Assembly (NCBI GenBank): GCA_019417325.1
Contig: DXVO01000034.1
Coordinates: 124,001 to 188,000 of the forward strand
Origin: Parabacteroides sp.
GTDB lineage: Bacteria > Bacteroidota > Bacteroidia > Bacteroidales > Tannerellaceae
DNA: 64,000 bases
Direction of reading: 5' to 3'
Shown here: piece by piece, positions 24,640 through 34,313 of the stretch
Numbering within the stretch: the stretch's first letter is position 1
Layout of the letters: the number at the start of each line of letters is the position of its first letter
Made by a program: the position numbers and the translations under genes
Notes under the pieces: generated by a model
Databases searched by the model: none
Told to the model about the DNA's origin: nothing
The model's input: only the letters and a program-made list of their open reading frames with translations

Positions 24640-26274
24640 TCAGATTTCAACCGGACGGACAGAAAAACTTTGTTTTTTCAATTCCTGCCGTTGCCGTGGA
24701 AACTTCGCAGGCCGCAAAATCAATGCATCGGCATAAATAGGAGAATATTCCGTACAACTCCAATAACGCCCTTCGAATTTCCTTTCCATCAAACAACCAT
24801 TGATATGGGAACAATAACCAGCAAGAGGAAAAAATACCGGAACCCCATCATCCGAAAACAGAGTATGCCAACGGTCGGAAACATAACGAAAAGCATAATT
24901 CTGGTAGCAAAACAGCCCGGATAATTCCAAAGCCGACGGAACACGCCATCCTTTTGGACAAGGATCAGAATCGTCATTGCGTACAGGATGCTCATTTGTA
25001 TTCCTGTTCCATTCCGAAGCAGGAAGAGCCGGAACATCCTTCCAATTGGTATCCGTATGTCCAAAACGAAAAAGAGCCCCGTCTATTCCTTGCTCTTTTG
25101 CAGACAATCCCAAAGGGATAGCGTTACAAGTAAGAATATTTTTTCCCTTCAAATTACGGTCTAACCATCGACGTCCGTTTATTACCACGTAGCCCCCCTG
25201 ATAAACAAAAACATCATGTACCTGCCCCATCTCTGTAACCAGACTAATAATCATATGCCTGGCTGCATAAAGACCATTCCACGGTGTCCCCTGGTCATTC
25301 GGATGAACAATTACTGTAAACCAAGCATTATAAGGATCTCCTTCCGGTTCGGTTTTTCCTATCTCAACCCAATCAGCCGGGGTATACATGATTTTCCAAT
25401 TAATATTACAACGAACATGAATCGTATATATTTTCACCGGATCTTCCCGGGTATAGGAAAGAGGAGTTTCTATAGCTTCCCTGCTACGGCTACACGGATC
25501 AAATGCCGGATATTCTATATAATAAGTAAAGACGATTCCCTGATTTATAACGATAGAACGTTCTGTATTAAAAGGATAAGTTCCGCATTCAAGTGTTACA
25601 ACAGCCGTTCTTACCGATACATTGGCTGGCTTTGGCAAGGTTCTGATACATAAATCATAAGATCCGCGCATACGTACTCCTACAGCGGGAACTACCTCAC
25701 ACCAGGTTCCTTCATCACTTGTACACAATGCTTTTATTTTCCATTCATCACATTTATTGTCCGGCGTAACATGCGGATAAGCAGTGGCATTATTCTCTCC
25801 GGATTGTATATACAAATCCTTGGACAAATTCAATTCCGGATAATAACCCAATTCACTTTGAATCACTACAAGTGTTGATTCCAAAATATTTTCACTACTT
25901 AAAAGACGGATATGAATTTCTGTTCTTCGTACTGCATCGGTAAAATTCGTAGACATACGGACTAAAAGCTCTCCTGAATTTACTTTTTCAACATTCAGCC
26001 AGGAAGAATCAGAAACATTAAGTATTTCCCAGGATGAAGAAGAGCAATGCACCTGTATAGACCGCTCTTTAGCCATACAATCAGTCCGTATATGGCTTTC
26101 GGGCAAATGTAAAAAAGGCTGGACAAATACAACAGGAGCAGATTCAGGAACAGAAGAATATATTTTCCCTGCATCAGATGGCTTCGAACGGTAATAACCG
26201 ATCAATTTCCACAACAAAACAAGGAAAATAGTCCCTGCAGATAACAACAAAATGGATAAAGTCAGCTCGTCCAT
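24640..26274 (-). CDS. Membrane-anchored BACON-domain protein with FISUMP C-terminal domain
   Basis: This encodes 544 residues. An N-terminal membrane anchor (about 5-26, LTLSILLLSAGTIFLVLLW) is followed by several BACON-like beta domains (about 60-370), each with a conserved SxxSWLxV-type stretch such as NVSDSSWLNVEKVNSGELLV. The C-terminus (about 375-544) is a Fibrobacter succinogenes major paralogous domain: RRWLDRNL, DPCPKGWRVPSALEL, GRYWSCTEY and SVRPVEI. BACON domains are linked to carbohydrate or mucin binding; the FISUMP domain has no known enzyme activity. The anchor would expose it from a membrane. It is convergent with the susR-like gene. Substrate unknown. Confidence 0.78.
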   Translation of the reverse strand: MDELTLSILLLSAGTIFLVLLWKLIGYYRSKPSDAGKIYSSVPESAPVVFVQPFLHLPESHIRTDCMAKERSIQVHCSSSSWEILNVSDSSWLNVEKVNSGELLVRMSTNFTDAVRRTEIHIRLLSSENILESTLVVIQSELGYYPELNLSKDLYIQSGENNATAYPHVTPDNKCDEWKIKALCTSDEGTWCEVVPAVGVRMRGSYDLCIRTLPKPANVSVRTAVVTLECGTYPFNTERSIVINQGIVFTYYIEYPAFDPCSRSREAIETPLSYTREDPVKIYTIHVRCNINWKIMYTPADWVEIGKTEPEGDPYNAWFTVIVHPNDQGTPWNGLYAARHMIISLVTEMGQVHDVFVYQGGYVVINGRRWLDRNLKGKNILTCNAIPLGLSAKEQGIDGALFRFGHTDTNWKDVPALPASEWNRNTNEHPVRNDDSDPCPKGWRVPSALELSGLFCYQNYAFRYVSDRWHTLFSDDGVPVFFPLAGYCSHINGCLMERKFEGRYWSCTEYSPIYADALILRPAKFPRQRQELKKQSFSVRPVEI

Positions 26275-26311
26275 CTCCCCTACATTTTATTTCAGCTATC
26301 AAATTTTGTAA

Positions 26312-26385
26312 AGGACCAGTATTTCAAGGTCCTGTGCCGACAAATATAACATAATTATTGTATTATTTGATAAGCGCAGGACCTT
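26312..26385 (-). promoter_or_regulatory. Promoter flanked by three AGGACC-type inverted elements
   Basis: Upstream of the BACON gene a perfect -7 element TATATTTG (26348-26341) lies between AAGGTCCTG (26385-26377, minus strand) and CAGGACCTT (26334-26326), with GGTCCT (26317-26312) further on. In the transcript AGGACC and GGTCCT would make a leader hairpin with a 10-base loop. The outer pair straddles the promoter like an operator. Which form matters is unknown. Confidence 0.5.
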
Positions 26386-26484
26386 CTACCGGCTGTATAT
26401 CAGATAGATATAAGCCGAAAACATATGAAAATTATATTATTTCCCGGAATAAAAAATTTATTGTTTTATCTAAAAATATTGTTA

Positions 26485-27852
26485 TCACCTATATTCCGAA
26501 CCTCCTCCCAGAGCACGGAAAAGAGTTATGACACTTTGTATCTCCTCAAAACAAGAAGAGTAATAATTCATTTGGGCACTCAATAACATTTGCCGTGCAG
26601 ACAAGACCTCCAGATAATTTAAATTTCCGTACTTCATCCGCAAACGGATATTTTCCAATGCGACATCCAGAGCTTCGACTTGCTTACCGCTCAAATCTAT
26701 CTGAATACGGGAACTTTGCCATTGCGTAACCGCATTATTCACTTCCGCACCAGCATCATATAAGGTCTGCTGAAATGCCAGCAATGCCTCTTCCTGCTGT
26801 GCTTTGGCTATTTTCAGATTTGCAATATTGGCACCTCTATTAAACAAAGGCTGTACAATTCCTCCCACAGCCTGGAAAAGCCAGGCTCCCGGATTTGAAA
26901 TAACACCACCGTTAGTATTGGTCCATCCGGCAGTACCCCCAAGTGTAATCGTCGGATAAAAAGCGGAATAAGCCTGATTTGTCGTATAAAGCGCCCCTTT
27001 CAACGAAGCCTCAGCCAGCCGGACATCCGGGCGGTATTTCAATAAATCCAACGGAATTCCCACCAACAATGTATCCGGGAAAGACTGTGCCTCCAAATCA
27101 CTCCGTTCTATCATTGCAGGGGCATGTCCTAATAGAGCAGAAAGATTATTCTCCACTTCTTTCACTTGTTGTCTGAGTCTAACGACCTCCGACTGTACCG
27201 ATAAATAATTCGCTTCCGATTGCCGGATAGCTGTCTCATCTGCCCTTCCTGTCTTTTTCAGGACTTCCAGAACATGAATATAGTCTTTCCAGTTCGTTTC
27301 AGTTTCCCGGGCCACATCAAGCTGTTTATCAAGAGTCAGCAACAGATAGTAACTGTCGGCTATATTAGCTATCAGACCACAGCGCACTGCCTGCCTGTAA
27401 GCCTCACTCTGTTCCAGGCTTGCACTTGCTTTTCGCTTGGCGTTTGTCAGTTTACCGAAAATATCGATTTCCCAACTTGCCGTAGCTGCAAGCTGATAAC
27501 TCTTCTGCAACGGTTCCCCCTTATAGCTGTACAGCCCTCCTTCCGGTGCCAGATTCACCGAAGGCAAATAAGCCAGACGCGCCGACGTCAGCAAAGCTTT
27601 CGATTCATCTATTTTCAGCCGGGCAATCCGCAAGTCTGTATTATTGACAAGCCCGCTATCGATCAGAGCCTGCAGTTTAGGGTCTGTAAACAGATCCCTC
27701 CAATCCATTCTGCCGATAGAAAGGGTATCGGTGACTTGCAATTCTTTTCCATACAAATCGGACGTTTGTACATCCGGACGTTTGTAGGCCTTATAAATAT
27801 TACAACTGCTTAAAGTTGCAACCATTATGAATATCGGAATATATAATTTCAT
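26485..27852 (-). CDS. Outer membrane efflux lipoprotein (TolC/OprM/NodT family)
   Basis: This encodes 455 residues from the ATG at 27852 (MKLYIPIFIMVATLSSC, lipid-bearing Cys17). An ATG at 27873 directly after the RND stop (TAA then ATG) adds seven residues and is the likely coupled start if translation is linked. Two outer membrane efflux repeats are visible (about 60-245 and 250-450), with the alternating coiled-coil helices and the C-terminal LNYLEVLSARQMLLSAQ of this family. It forms the outer membrane channel of a tripartite pump with the two genes upstream. Substrate unknown. Confidence 0.88.
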   Translation of the reverse strand: MKLYIPIFIMVATLSSCNIYKAYKRPDVQTSDLYGKELQVTDTLSIGRMDWRDLFTDPKLQALIDSGLVNNTDLRIARLKIDESKALLTSARLAYLPSVNLAPEGGLYSYKGEPLQKSYQLAATASWEIDIFGKLTNAKRKASASLEQSEAYRQAVRCGLIANIADSYYLLLTLDKQLDVARETETNWKDYIHVLEVLKKTGRADETAIRQSEANYLSVQSEVVRLRQQVKEVENNLSALLGHAPAMIERSDLEAQSFPDTLLVGIPLDLLKYRPDVRLAEASLKGALYTTNQAYSAFYPTITLGGTAGWTNTNGGVISNPGAWLFQAVGGIVQPLFNRGANIANLKIAKAQQEEALLAFQQTLYDAGAEVNNAVTQWQSSRIQIDLSGKQVEALDVALENIRLRMKYGNLNYLEVLSARQMLLSAQMNYYSSCFEEIQSVITLFRALGGGSEYR

Positions 27853-27873
27853 ATAATTATGCCGGTTAAACAT

Positions 27874-30800
27874 TTACACACTCTCTGTTATATCTACATC
27901 GCGAAGCTCTTCCTTTATATTCTGTCCCTTTTTACGCCCTTTGAGACGTTCATTTATATTCATAAATACGACAAACAAGAGCGGAGCAAGCAATACCCCC
28001 AATACTATTCCTGAGAAGAGTCCGGCAACCATTGTCAAACCAATAACAAAGTTTCCAACTGCCGACATTCCCGTCACAAACATCATAGGGAGCGCCCCCA
28101 AAAAAGCTGTAAGCGACGTCATCAGGATAGGACGCAATCTGGATTTTGCTGCCAACACAGCAGCCTGGGCAATAGAATGCCCTTCTTCCCTCAGCTGCAT
28201 ACCAAACTCTACAATCAAAATAGAGTTCTTCGCTATCAGACCGATAAGAATCAACATGGCGACCTGTACAAATATATTATTATCTATTCCGGTTATATGT
28301 ATTCCGGCCAATACCCCCACTAATGTCGTAGGTACAGACAACAATACCGGCAAAGGCATAATAAAACTTTCATACAATCCGGACAAAATCAAATAAATAA
28401 GGACAATACTTAATATAAATACCAATGCAGTACTTCCCCCTGTTTTAATTTGTTCGCGAACCATACCCTGCCATTCAAAAGAATAATTGTTGGGTATCTC
28501 CTGGTCATATACTTCTTCCACTATCGGAATCATATCCCCCGTGCTGACACCGGTCTTAGGAATGATATTGATATTTATACTATTGAACATATTAAAGCGG
28601 GTAATACTAACCGCTCCCTGGCGTTCGTCAAGACGCACAAAGTTGGAAATCGGAATCGACTCTCCCTTATTACTGATTACATGGATAAAATTCAACGCTT
28701 CAAGATTCCGGCGGCTTTCAATATCCCCTTGTAATACTACTTTCAGATTCTTTCCGAACAAAGAAAAGTCCGAAGTCTGTAAACTACCCCAATATACCTG
28801 TAAAGCGGAAGAAATGGCATCGATACTGACACCTGCTAATTTCGCTTTCTCAAAATCAATCAAAAGTTCATACTGAGGATAATCCACGTGAAAAGTATGA
28901 TAAATCTCATCCACCTCCGGACGTTCTGCCAGTTTCTTAATAAAATCATCCGCTACCTCACTGAACTTCTGCAAATCCCCTTCCGCCGTACGGTCCTGCA
29001 AAACCAATTCCACTCCGCCTTTTTCTCCAAAGCCCGGAAGAGCCGGTTTTTTTACCGTAATGAAAGTTGCATCCGTTATCTCCTCTGTCAACCGCTCGTT
29101 TATCATATAGCCGATTTCCCATATCGAGCCTGCCCCATTCCTTTCTTTATAAGGTTTCAAGGACACAACCACGACTCCGGTAGAGGAACTTGTACTTGCA
29201 TTCAGCAAGTCATACCCACAGACCGTAGCACTTTCTCTGATAAAATCATAGGTTCTTACAATGCTGTCCGCCTTCGCTACCACTTCCTCCGTTTTTGTTA
29301 GAGATGTAGCTGAGGGCATTACAATATTAACCATCAGGAAACTATCATCTTCATCAGGAATAAATCCGGTTGAGGTTTTTGAAAAGACCAATACTATCCC
29401 GATTATCATTGCAAAAAAGACAAGCAACGATTTCTTGAAGTTCCTCAAAATATACACAACCACCTTCAGATATTTATTCGTCAAATATCCGAAATGAATA
29501 TCAAAGGCCACCCGGAACCGATGTTCCAAACGGTCATACCATTTTCCCCCCACCTCATCCGGGCTTCTTAATAATAAAGCCGAAAGAGCCGGACATAAAA
29601 TCAAAGCACAAACCCCGGATATTACGATTGCCGTGATAATGGTAAATGCGAACTGTTGGTAAAATCCTCCGACACTACCCTCGATAAATGCTACCGGGGC
29701 AAATACAGCTACCATAACCAAAGTCGTAGAAATAACCGCTCCGGTAATCTCCGTCATCGCCTTCTGTGTTGCCAGCAAAGGTGTATTCGTTCCCTTTTTG
29801 GTTAATGCCTGGTTGACCGCCTCGACGACGACAACCGCGTCGTCCACCACCAGCCCGACGCAGAGCACCAAGCCGAACAATGTCAGCAAGTTTATCGAGA
29901 AGCCTGCAAAGTGCATTCCGAGAAAGGCTCCGATAATAGAAACCGGGATAGACACCCCGATAATCAATGTGGAACGCCAGTCCTGCAAGAAAAAGAATAC
30001 AATGAAAAATACCAGGATAAGCGCTTCGATCAGCGTAGACTTTACTTGGTGTATAGAGGCGTCCAAGGATGCTTTACTACTAAAAAGGGTAACAAACCGC
30101 ATAGACGGCGGTAATTTACTTTGTTCTTCCTTAAACAGTTCCTGAATCTTTATCTGGATGTCATTGGCATTCGAACCCGAAGTCTGATATACCATAAAAC
30201 AAACACCGCTATGGTTGTTTACCTTTGCAGAAGAGGTGTACAACAACGCTCCTAATTCTATTTTTGCAATATCCCTGAGATAGACCAGTCCTCCTTTGCC
30301 ATCTTCACGGATAATGATACTTCCGTATTCTTCCGGAGTAGTATACTTTCCTTTATAGATAACGTTATACTGGAAATTTTCATCACTGTTTTCTCCCAAT
30401 ATCCCCGGAGCAATTTCGATATTCTGTTCCTTAATGGCCCTATCCACTTCTTCTACCGTAATTCCATAAGCTGTCAACCGCTCAGGCTGTAGCCAGACAC
30501 GCATAGAGTAATCCTTAATACCAAACAACTCTACCTTACTTACCCCCTGAATACGTTTCAATGCAGGGACAACATTGATTGTAAGATAATTTTGCAGGTA
30601 AATTTCATCATATTTCTCATCTGTCGATTCCAAGCCTGCCGTCATAATCTGGCTTTTCTGTTCCTTATTCGTAGTAATACCTGCTCTAATCACAGCTTCC
30701 GGAAGGCGGGAAGTGACAGTCGCCACCCTGTTCTGCACATTCACAGCGGCAATATCAGGATTCGTACCTACTTCGAAAAATACATTTATATTCAGCGACC

Positions 30801-31056
30801 CGTCATTACCAACAGACGAAGTCATATAAGTCATATTCTCGGCACCGTTGATTGCTTCTTCTAAAATCGGCGCAATGGAACGGGATACAATTTCGGCATT
30901 TGCCCCCGGATATGTAGTATAAACCGAAATACAAGGCTGTGCAATATCAGGATACAATGTTATGGGTAAACGTTGAAGGCTGACGGAGCCTAAAATCAGA
31001 AATACTAATGCTATAACAATCGCCAGAACCGGGCGGGTAATAAATTTTTTAAACAT
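27874..31056 (-). CDS. RND efflux pump inner membrane transporter (HAE1/AcrB type)
   Basis: This encodes 1060 residues, the usual length of a HAE1-family RND transporter. It has 12 transmembrane segments and two large periplasmic loops, with the N-terminal MFKKFITRPVLAIVIALVFL typical of the family. The proton-relay acidic pair is present in TM4 (Asp405 and Asp406 in VGLVVDDAVVV). The C-terminal end is basic and acidic (RLKGRKKGQNIKEELRD). It exports hydrophobic compounds, such as drugs or bile acids, using the proton gradient. It follows the adaptor gene by 13 bases and directly abuts the outer membrane channel gene. Confidence 0.93.
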   Translation of the reverse strand: MFKKFITRPVLAIVIALVFLILGSVSLQRLPITLYPDIAQPCISVYTTYPGANAEIVSRSIAPILEEAINGAENMTYMTSSVGNDGSLNINVFFEVGTNPDIAAVNVQNRVATVTSRLPEAVIRAGITTNKEQKSQIMTAGLESTDEKYDEIYLQNYLTINVVPALKRIQGVSKVELFGIKDYSMRVWLQPERLTAYGITVEEVDRAIKEQNIEIAPGILGENSDENFQYNVIYKGKYTTPEEYGSIIIREDGKGGLVYLRDIAKIELGALLYTSSAKVNNHSGVCFMVYQTSGSNANDIQIKIQELFKEEQSKLPPSMRFVTLFSSKASLDASIHQVKSTLIEALILVFFIVFFFLQDWRSTLIIGVSIPVSIIGAFLGMHFAGFSINLLTLFGLVLCVGLVVDDAVVVVEAVNQALTKKGTNTPLLATQKAMTEITGAVISTTLVMVAVFAPVAFIEGSVGGFYQQFAFTIITAIVISGVCALILCPALSALLLRSPDEVGGKWYDRLEHRFRVAFDIHFGYLTNKYLKVVVYILRNFKKSLLVFFAMIIGIVLVFSKTSTGFIPDEDDSFLMVNIVMPSATSLTKTEEVVAKADSIVRTYDFIRESATVCGYDLLNASTSSSTGVVVVSLKPYKERNGAGSIWEIGYMINERLTEEITDATFITVKKPALPGFGEKGGVELVLQDRTAEGDLQKFSEVADDFIKKLAERPEVDEIYHTFHVDYPQYELLIDFEKAKLAGVSIDAISSALQVYWGSLQTSDFSLFGKNLKVVLQGDIESRRNLEALNFIHVISNKGESIPISNFVRLDERQGAVSITRFNMFNSININIIPKTGVSTGDMIPIVEEVYDQEIPNNYSFEWQGMVREQIKTGGSTALVFILSIVLIYLILSGLYESFIMPLPVLLSVPTTLVGVLAGIHITGIDNNIFVQVAMLILIGLIAKNSILIVEFGMQLREEGHSIAQAAVLAAKSRLRPILMTSLTAFLGALPMMFVTGMSAVGNFVIGLTMVAGLFSGIVLGVLLAPLLFVVFMNINERLKGRKKGQNIKEELRDVDITESV

Positions 31057-31069
31057 GTCCGTTCCTTTA

Positions 31070-32158
31070 TTATTTTTCCATAATTGGTTTAATCGTCTCG
31101 TTCTCAGTTACCCGGTCCAGACCGGACACCAGAACTCTGTCACCTATACTCAGTCCGTCAGTGACAATATAATTATCTGCATTATAATCCATTACATCTA
31201 TCACTGTTGCTTTTAAAGCATCCGAAGCATCCAGTTTATAAACTACGTATTTATTCTGTCGTTTGAAGATTGCTTTTTTAGGAACAGTGAGGCGTGTTCC
31301 TTTAAGCATCGGAATTTCCACCATACCGGTAGTCCCGGAACGAAGTATCCGGTCCTCATTAGGGAAAACGGCACGTATCCTAAGATTTCCCTGCCTTTTC
31401 TCGAACAAGCCATTCACGGCATTGATTTTACCTTTATGAGGATACGGACGGTTATTGGATGTTTTCAACGTAATGGGGGTCCCTATCTCCAGTAAACCAT
31501 TTTCCATAAAATCCATATATTCTCTTTCTGATAAGAAGAAGAAAGTATAGATGTTCCGGATATCCGACAACTGCGTGAGAGGCACTGCGCTTTCCGGAGT
31601 GATACGTCCACCGATCCTGTATTCAATTTTACCGACCACACCGTCTGATGCCGCTGTGATAATGGTATATTCCAATTCGGTTTTTGCTTCATTCAAAGCT
31701 GAAAGCGCCTGTTCATATTCTGCCTTTGAAAGTTCATAATCCGCTTCAATCGTTGTTTTCTGCGTTTCGGAAATCACATTGTTCCGGAATAGTTCCTGCG
31801 CATTCGTAAACTCGATTTCCGCTTTTTGTAATTTTGCACCGGCAACCTTACTCAAGGCTTCAGCCTGATTATAACGTTGTTTGTAAATACGGTCGTCTAT
31901 CTTGAAAAGAGGTGTGTTTTTAGATACCTGTTCACCCTCATCTACATAGATTTTATCCAGATAACCTGTTACCATCGAACGCACTTCTATATCGTTTTGT
32001 CCCTCAATCGTAACTGGAAAGTTTTTATACACTACTACTTCTTTTTCCTGAATGCCATGTACCGGTAATTCTTGCCTTGCTTCTTCCGTTTGATTTTTAT
32101 TACTACTACAACTTATCATACAAAATAGAGCAATGCCCGGTAATACTTTTTGCAACAT
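31070..32158 (-). CDS. RND efflux periplasmic adaptor lipoprotein (AcrA/MFP type)
   Basis: This encodes 362 residues with a lipoprotein signal (Cys17 in FCMISCSS), the first barrel-sandwich half (EVRSMVTGYLDKIYVDEGEQV), an alpha-helical hairpin (about 100-165) and the second lipoyl half (VGKIEYRIGGRITPESAVPL), followed by beta-barrel and membrane-proximal domains. This is the classical adaptor that links the inner membrane RND transporter to the outer membrane channel. It is the first gene of the three-gene efflux operon. The regulatory genes 32346-34192 lie just upstream on the same strand, separated by a terminator. Confidence 0.92.
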   Translation of the reverse strand: MLQKVLPGIALFCMISCSSNKNQTEEARQELPVHGIQEKEVVVYKNFPVTIEGQNDIEVRSMVTGYLDKIYVDEGEQVSKNTPLFKIDDRIYKQRYNQAEALSKVAGAKLQKAEIEFTNAQELFRNNVISETQKTTIEADYELSKAEYEQALSALNEAKTELEYTIITAASDGVVGKIEYRIGGRITPESAVPLTQLSDIRNIYTFFFLSEREYMDFMENGLLEIGTPITLKTSNNRPYPHKGKINAVNGLFEKRQGNLRIRAVFPNEDRILRSGTTGMVEIPMLKGTRLTVPKKAIFKRQNKYVVYKLDASDALKATVIDVMDYNADNYIVTDGLSIGDRVLVSGLDRVTENETIKPIMEK

Positions 32159-32181
32159 ATTCTTACTGTTTTCGTTTAATG

Positions 32182-32258
32182 CGGGTTATTACTAAAATTT
32201 CTTCACATTTCAATCGGGTCAATTATCGTGGTAAAAGTATAACAGATATTACGGGTTA
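32182..32258 (-). promoter_or_regulatory. Three CGGGTYA repeats upstream of the efflux operon
   Basis: CGGGTTA at 32182, CGGGTCA at 32215 and CGGGTTA at 32252 (plus-strand spelling) are direct repeats 33 and 37 bases apart, in the leader of the efflux operon around a poor -7 element (TATACTTTT near 32239). LytTR regulators bind direct repeats, and a LytTR gene lies just upstream. The link is inference. Confidence 0.35.
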
Positions 32259-32285
32259 ATAGTTGTATTCTATCCGAAGCGTAAA

Positions 32286-32328
32286 AAAAAGACTCTGAAA
32301 GGTATAAGGTGTCTTCCAAAGTCTTTTT
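32286..32328 (-). terminator. Terminator of the two-component operon
   Basis: On the minus strand AAAAAGACTTTG (32328-32317) pairs with CAGAGTCTTTTT (32297-32286) with one G-T wobble, followed by more T residues. It separates the response regulator gene from the efflux operon. Confidence 0.7.
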
Positions 32329-32345
32329 CTGATTTCAGGGATGTG

Positions 32346-33104
32346 CTATTTATCCATCCAGGCTTTGAATAACGGAGCCTTTTCACGACTCACCAGAACT
32401 TCAATGTCCGGATGCTGCTTTATATGCAATTTTAACTTTGAATTAAAATAATTACCAACTCTATCCACACTGTCGATATGAATTATGAACTGGCGGTTTG
32501 CCCTGAAAAACGATTCCGGGTCGAGTTGTTTTTCCAATTCCTCCAAGGTATAAGGTACAGCCTCGGTAGTCCCATCCTTTAATACCAGCTTCGTAACTTT
32601 CAGTTCGGAATAAATATAGAAGATTTCATCCACTTTAATAATTTTATAGCCATCCCTATAGGGTAGCAGGAAACGGCAACGGTATTTGAACTGCGTACGT
32701 TCCATATACTGTATCAAACGGGATAAATCATTCCCTGGAGTATTATTCCCCGAAAAAGCCTCTACCCGTTTAAGCGCATTTTCCAATTCTTCCTTTACTA
32801 CCGGCTTTAACAGATAATCAAAACTATTGTATTTAAAAGCCTGAATGGCATATTCATCATAAGCTGTGGTAAATATAACCGGCACAGAAACATTAACCTC
32901 CTTGAACACTTCAAAGCTAAGGCCGTCCGACAATCTTACGTCTGCCAGTATCAAATTTACATCCGTATTTTCCTTGAAATATTCTATGCTATCCACAACA
33001 CTTGTCGTATGTCCGACTATTTTATATTCCGGATTCAGTTCACCAAGTATCCGCATGAGGCGGTTGGCATTACGTTGTTCATCTTCAATAATCAGTATAT
33101 TCAT
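32346..33104 (-). CDS. LytTR family response regulator
   Basis: This encodes 252 residues. The receiver domain (about 1-120) has the acceptor Asp55 (LILADVRLSDG), an acidic pocket at the N-terminus (IIEDE) and Lys near 102 (YLLKPVVKEEL). The C-terminal LytTR DNA-binding domain (about 150-250) has IIKVDEIFYIYSELKVTKLV and FRANRQFIIHIDSVDRV. Such proteins bind direct repeats and are phosphorylated by LytS-type kinases, here the gene directly upstream (20-base gap). The likely target is the neighbouring efflux operon, by position only. Confidence 0.9.
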   Translation of the reverse strand: MNILIIEDEQRNANRLMRILGELNPEYKIVGHTTSVVDSIEYFKENTDVNLILADVRLSDGLSFEVFKEVNVSVPVIFTTAYDEYAIQAFKYNSFDYLLKPVVKEELENALKRVEAFSGNNTPGNDLSRLIQYMERTQFKYRCRFLLPYRDGYKIIKVDEIFYIYSELKVTKLVLKDGTTEAVPYTLEELEKQLDPESFFRANRQFIIHIDSVDRVGNYFNSKLKLHIKQHPDIEVLVSREKAPLFKAWMDK

Positions 33105-33124
33105 AATTAGTCCAAGTTAAAAGT

Positions 33125-34192
33125 TCAGTGTAAAATGGGCAAACTCACCCTATAATATTCTTCCGTTTCTTCTATAACCGGTTTCATATCGGATAAAATG
33201 GAATAACGTTCTATAATATTTTTATGTCCGAGATGGGTTGAGTGAATTTTCGTGCTAATCTTACTCAACCGGTTTTCCACTACAATCAAATGATGCTCTT
33301 TCCTGATAGAAATGACAAGCGGACTTGCCGGAGAAGCTACATTGTGTTTAATGGCATTCTCCACCAGCAACTGTAGAACGGCAGGAGGCAGATTTCCACT
33401 GCAGCTTCTTAATTCATCGTCTATCGTAACCTCAACCAGATTTTCATACCGTATTTTCAAAAGATAGATATAAGCATCCAAAAAATGCAGTTCCTCAACA
33501 ACACTTATTAAAGTACGGTCCAGATTCTGGATAATATAGCGGTACACTTTCGACAAATTTTCCAGAAAAGACACCGCCATTTTTTTATCCTCTTCAATCA
33601 ATTCCGAAAGAATACTGAAGTTGTTAAACATAAAATGAGGGTCTATCTGTAATTTTAAAGAGACAAGTTGTGCATGAGTTGCACGTTCTTTCTCTTTCAG
33701 CACTTTCCACTCCAACTCTTCCCGCTTCTTTTCCAGATAAACAAGATGCTCTATATAAAAGACACTCGCATAAACGCTTGTCACAAAAGTAGAAATGATG
33801 CCAAACAGATATAACCGTTGAAACTTAAACACAAGATTGGGTTCCGCATCTAATAATATACTTATCAGATGGGCGAACAAAAATACGGTTATATTATTCA
33901 GGACAAACAACAGGATATTATGTATCAACAAACTGCGATAAGGTTTATTGATATTGGTAAAGTTCTTGAAAATAAACCGGCTGTAACCCAGAGAGAGTTC
34001 GGAAAACAGAAAAGAAAACAGTAACGATGATAAAACCTCAAACAAAAAAGATACGGAATGTAGATATTCCGGTGTATAAGCATCAAGTTCCGACCTGTTT
34101 GTAAGGAATGTCAGGACATACAAGATAAAACATATTACCGGAGGCAATATTAACCGATACTTTATTTTATCCAGTTTATTTTTTATCTCCAT
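33125..34192 (-). CDS. LytS-type (His_kinase) sensor histidine kinase
   Basis: This encodes 355 residues. Four transmembrane segments fill the N-terminal half (to about 160). The phospho-acceptor His186 lies in QIDPHFMFNNFSIL, the His_kinase (PF06580) signature. A HATPase domain follows (about 260-350) with the N-box LLVENAIKHNV. The short ATP-binding domain and the SxLSDMKP C-terminus are typical of the LytS group. It passes phosphate to the LytTR regulator at 32346-33104. The sensed signal, possibly a membrane or envelope cue, cannot be told. Confidence 0.9.
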   Translation of the reverse strand: MEIKNKLDKIKYRLILPPVICFILYVLTFLTNRSELDAYTPEYLHSVSFLFEVLSSLLFSFLFSELSLGYSRFIFKNFTNINKPYRSLLIHNILLFVLNNITVFLFAHLISILLDAEPNLVFKFQRLYLFGIISTFVTSVYASVFYIEHLVYLEKKREELEWKVLKEKERATHAQLVSLKLQIDPHFMFNNFSILSELIEEDKKMAVSFLENLSKVYRYIIQNLDRTLISVVEELHFLDAYIYLLKIRYENLVEVTIDDELRSCSGNLPPAVLQLLVENAIKHNVASPASPLVISIRKEHHLIVVENRLSKISTKIHSTHLGHKNIIERYSILSDMKPVIEETEEYYRVSLPILH

Positions 34193-34313
34193 ATCGACAC
34201 ATTACTACGCTATACTCTTCTGCCTCGGGTAAAATTACGATTAATACCTGATATGTTTATTTGTAAATATACCGAAATGGGAGAATATACTGCTCAGGCA
34301 ACAAAAACAACGA

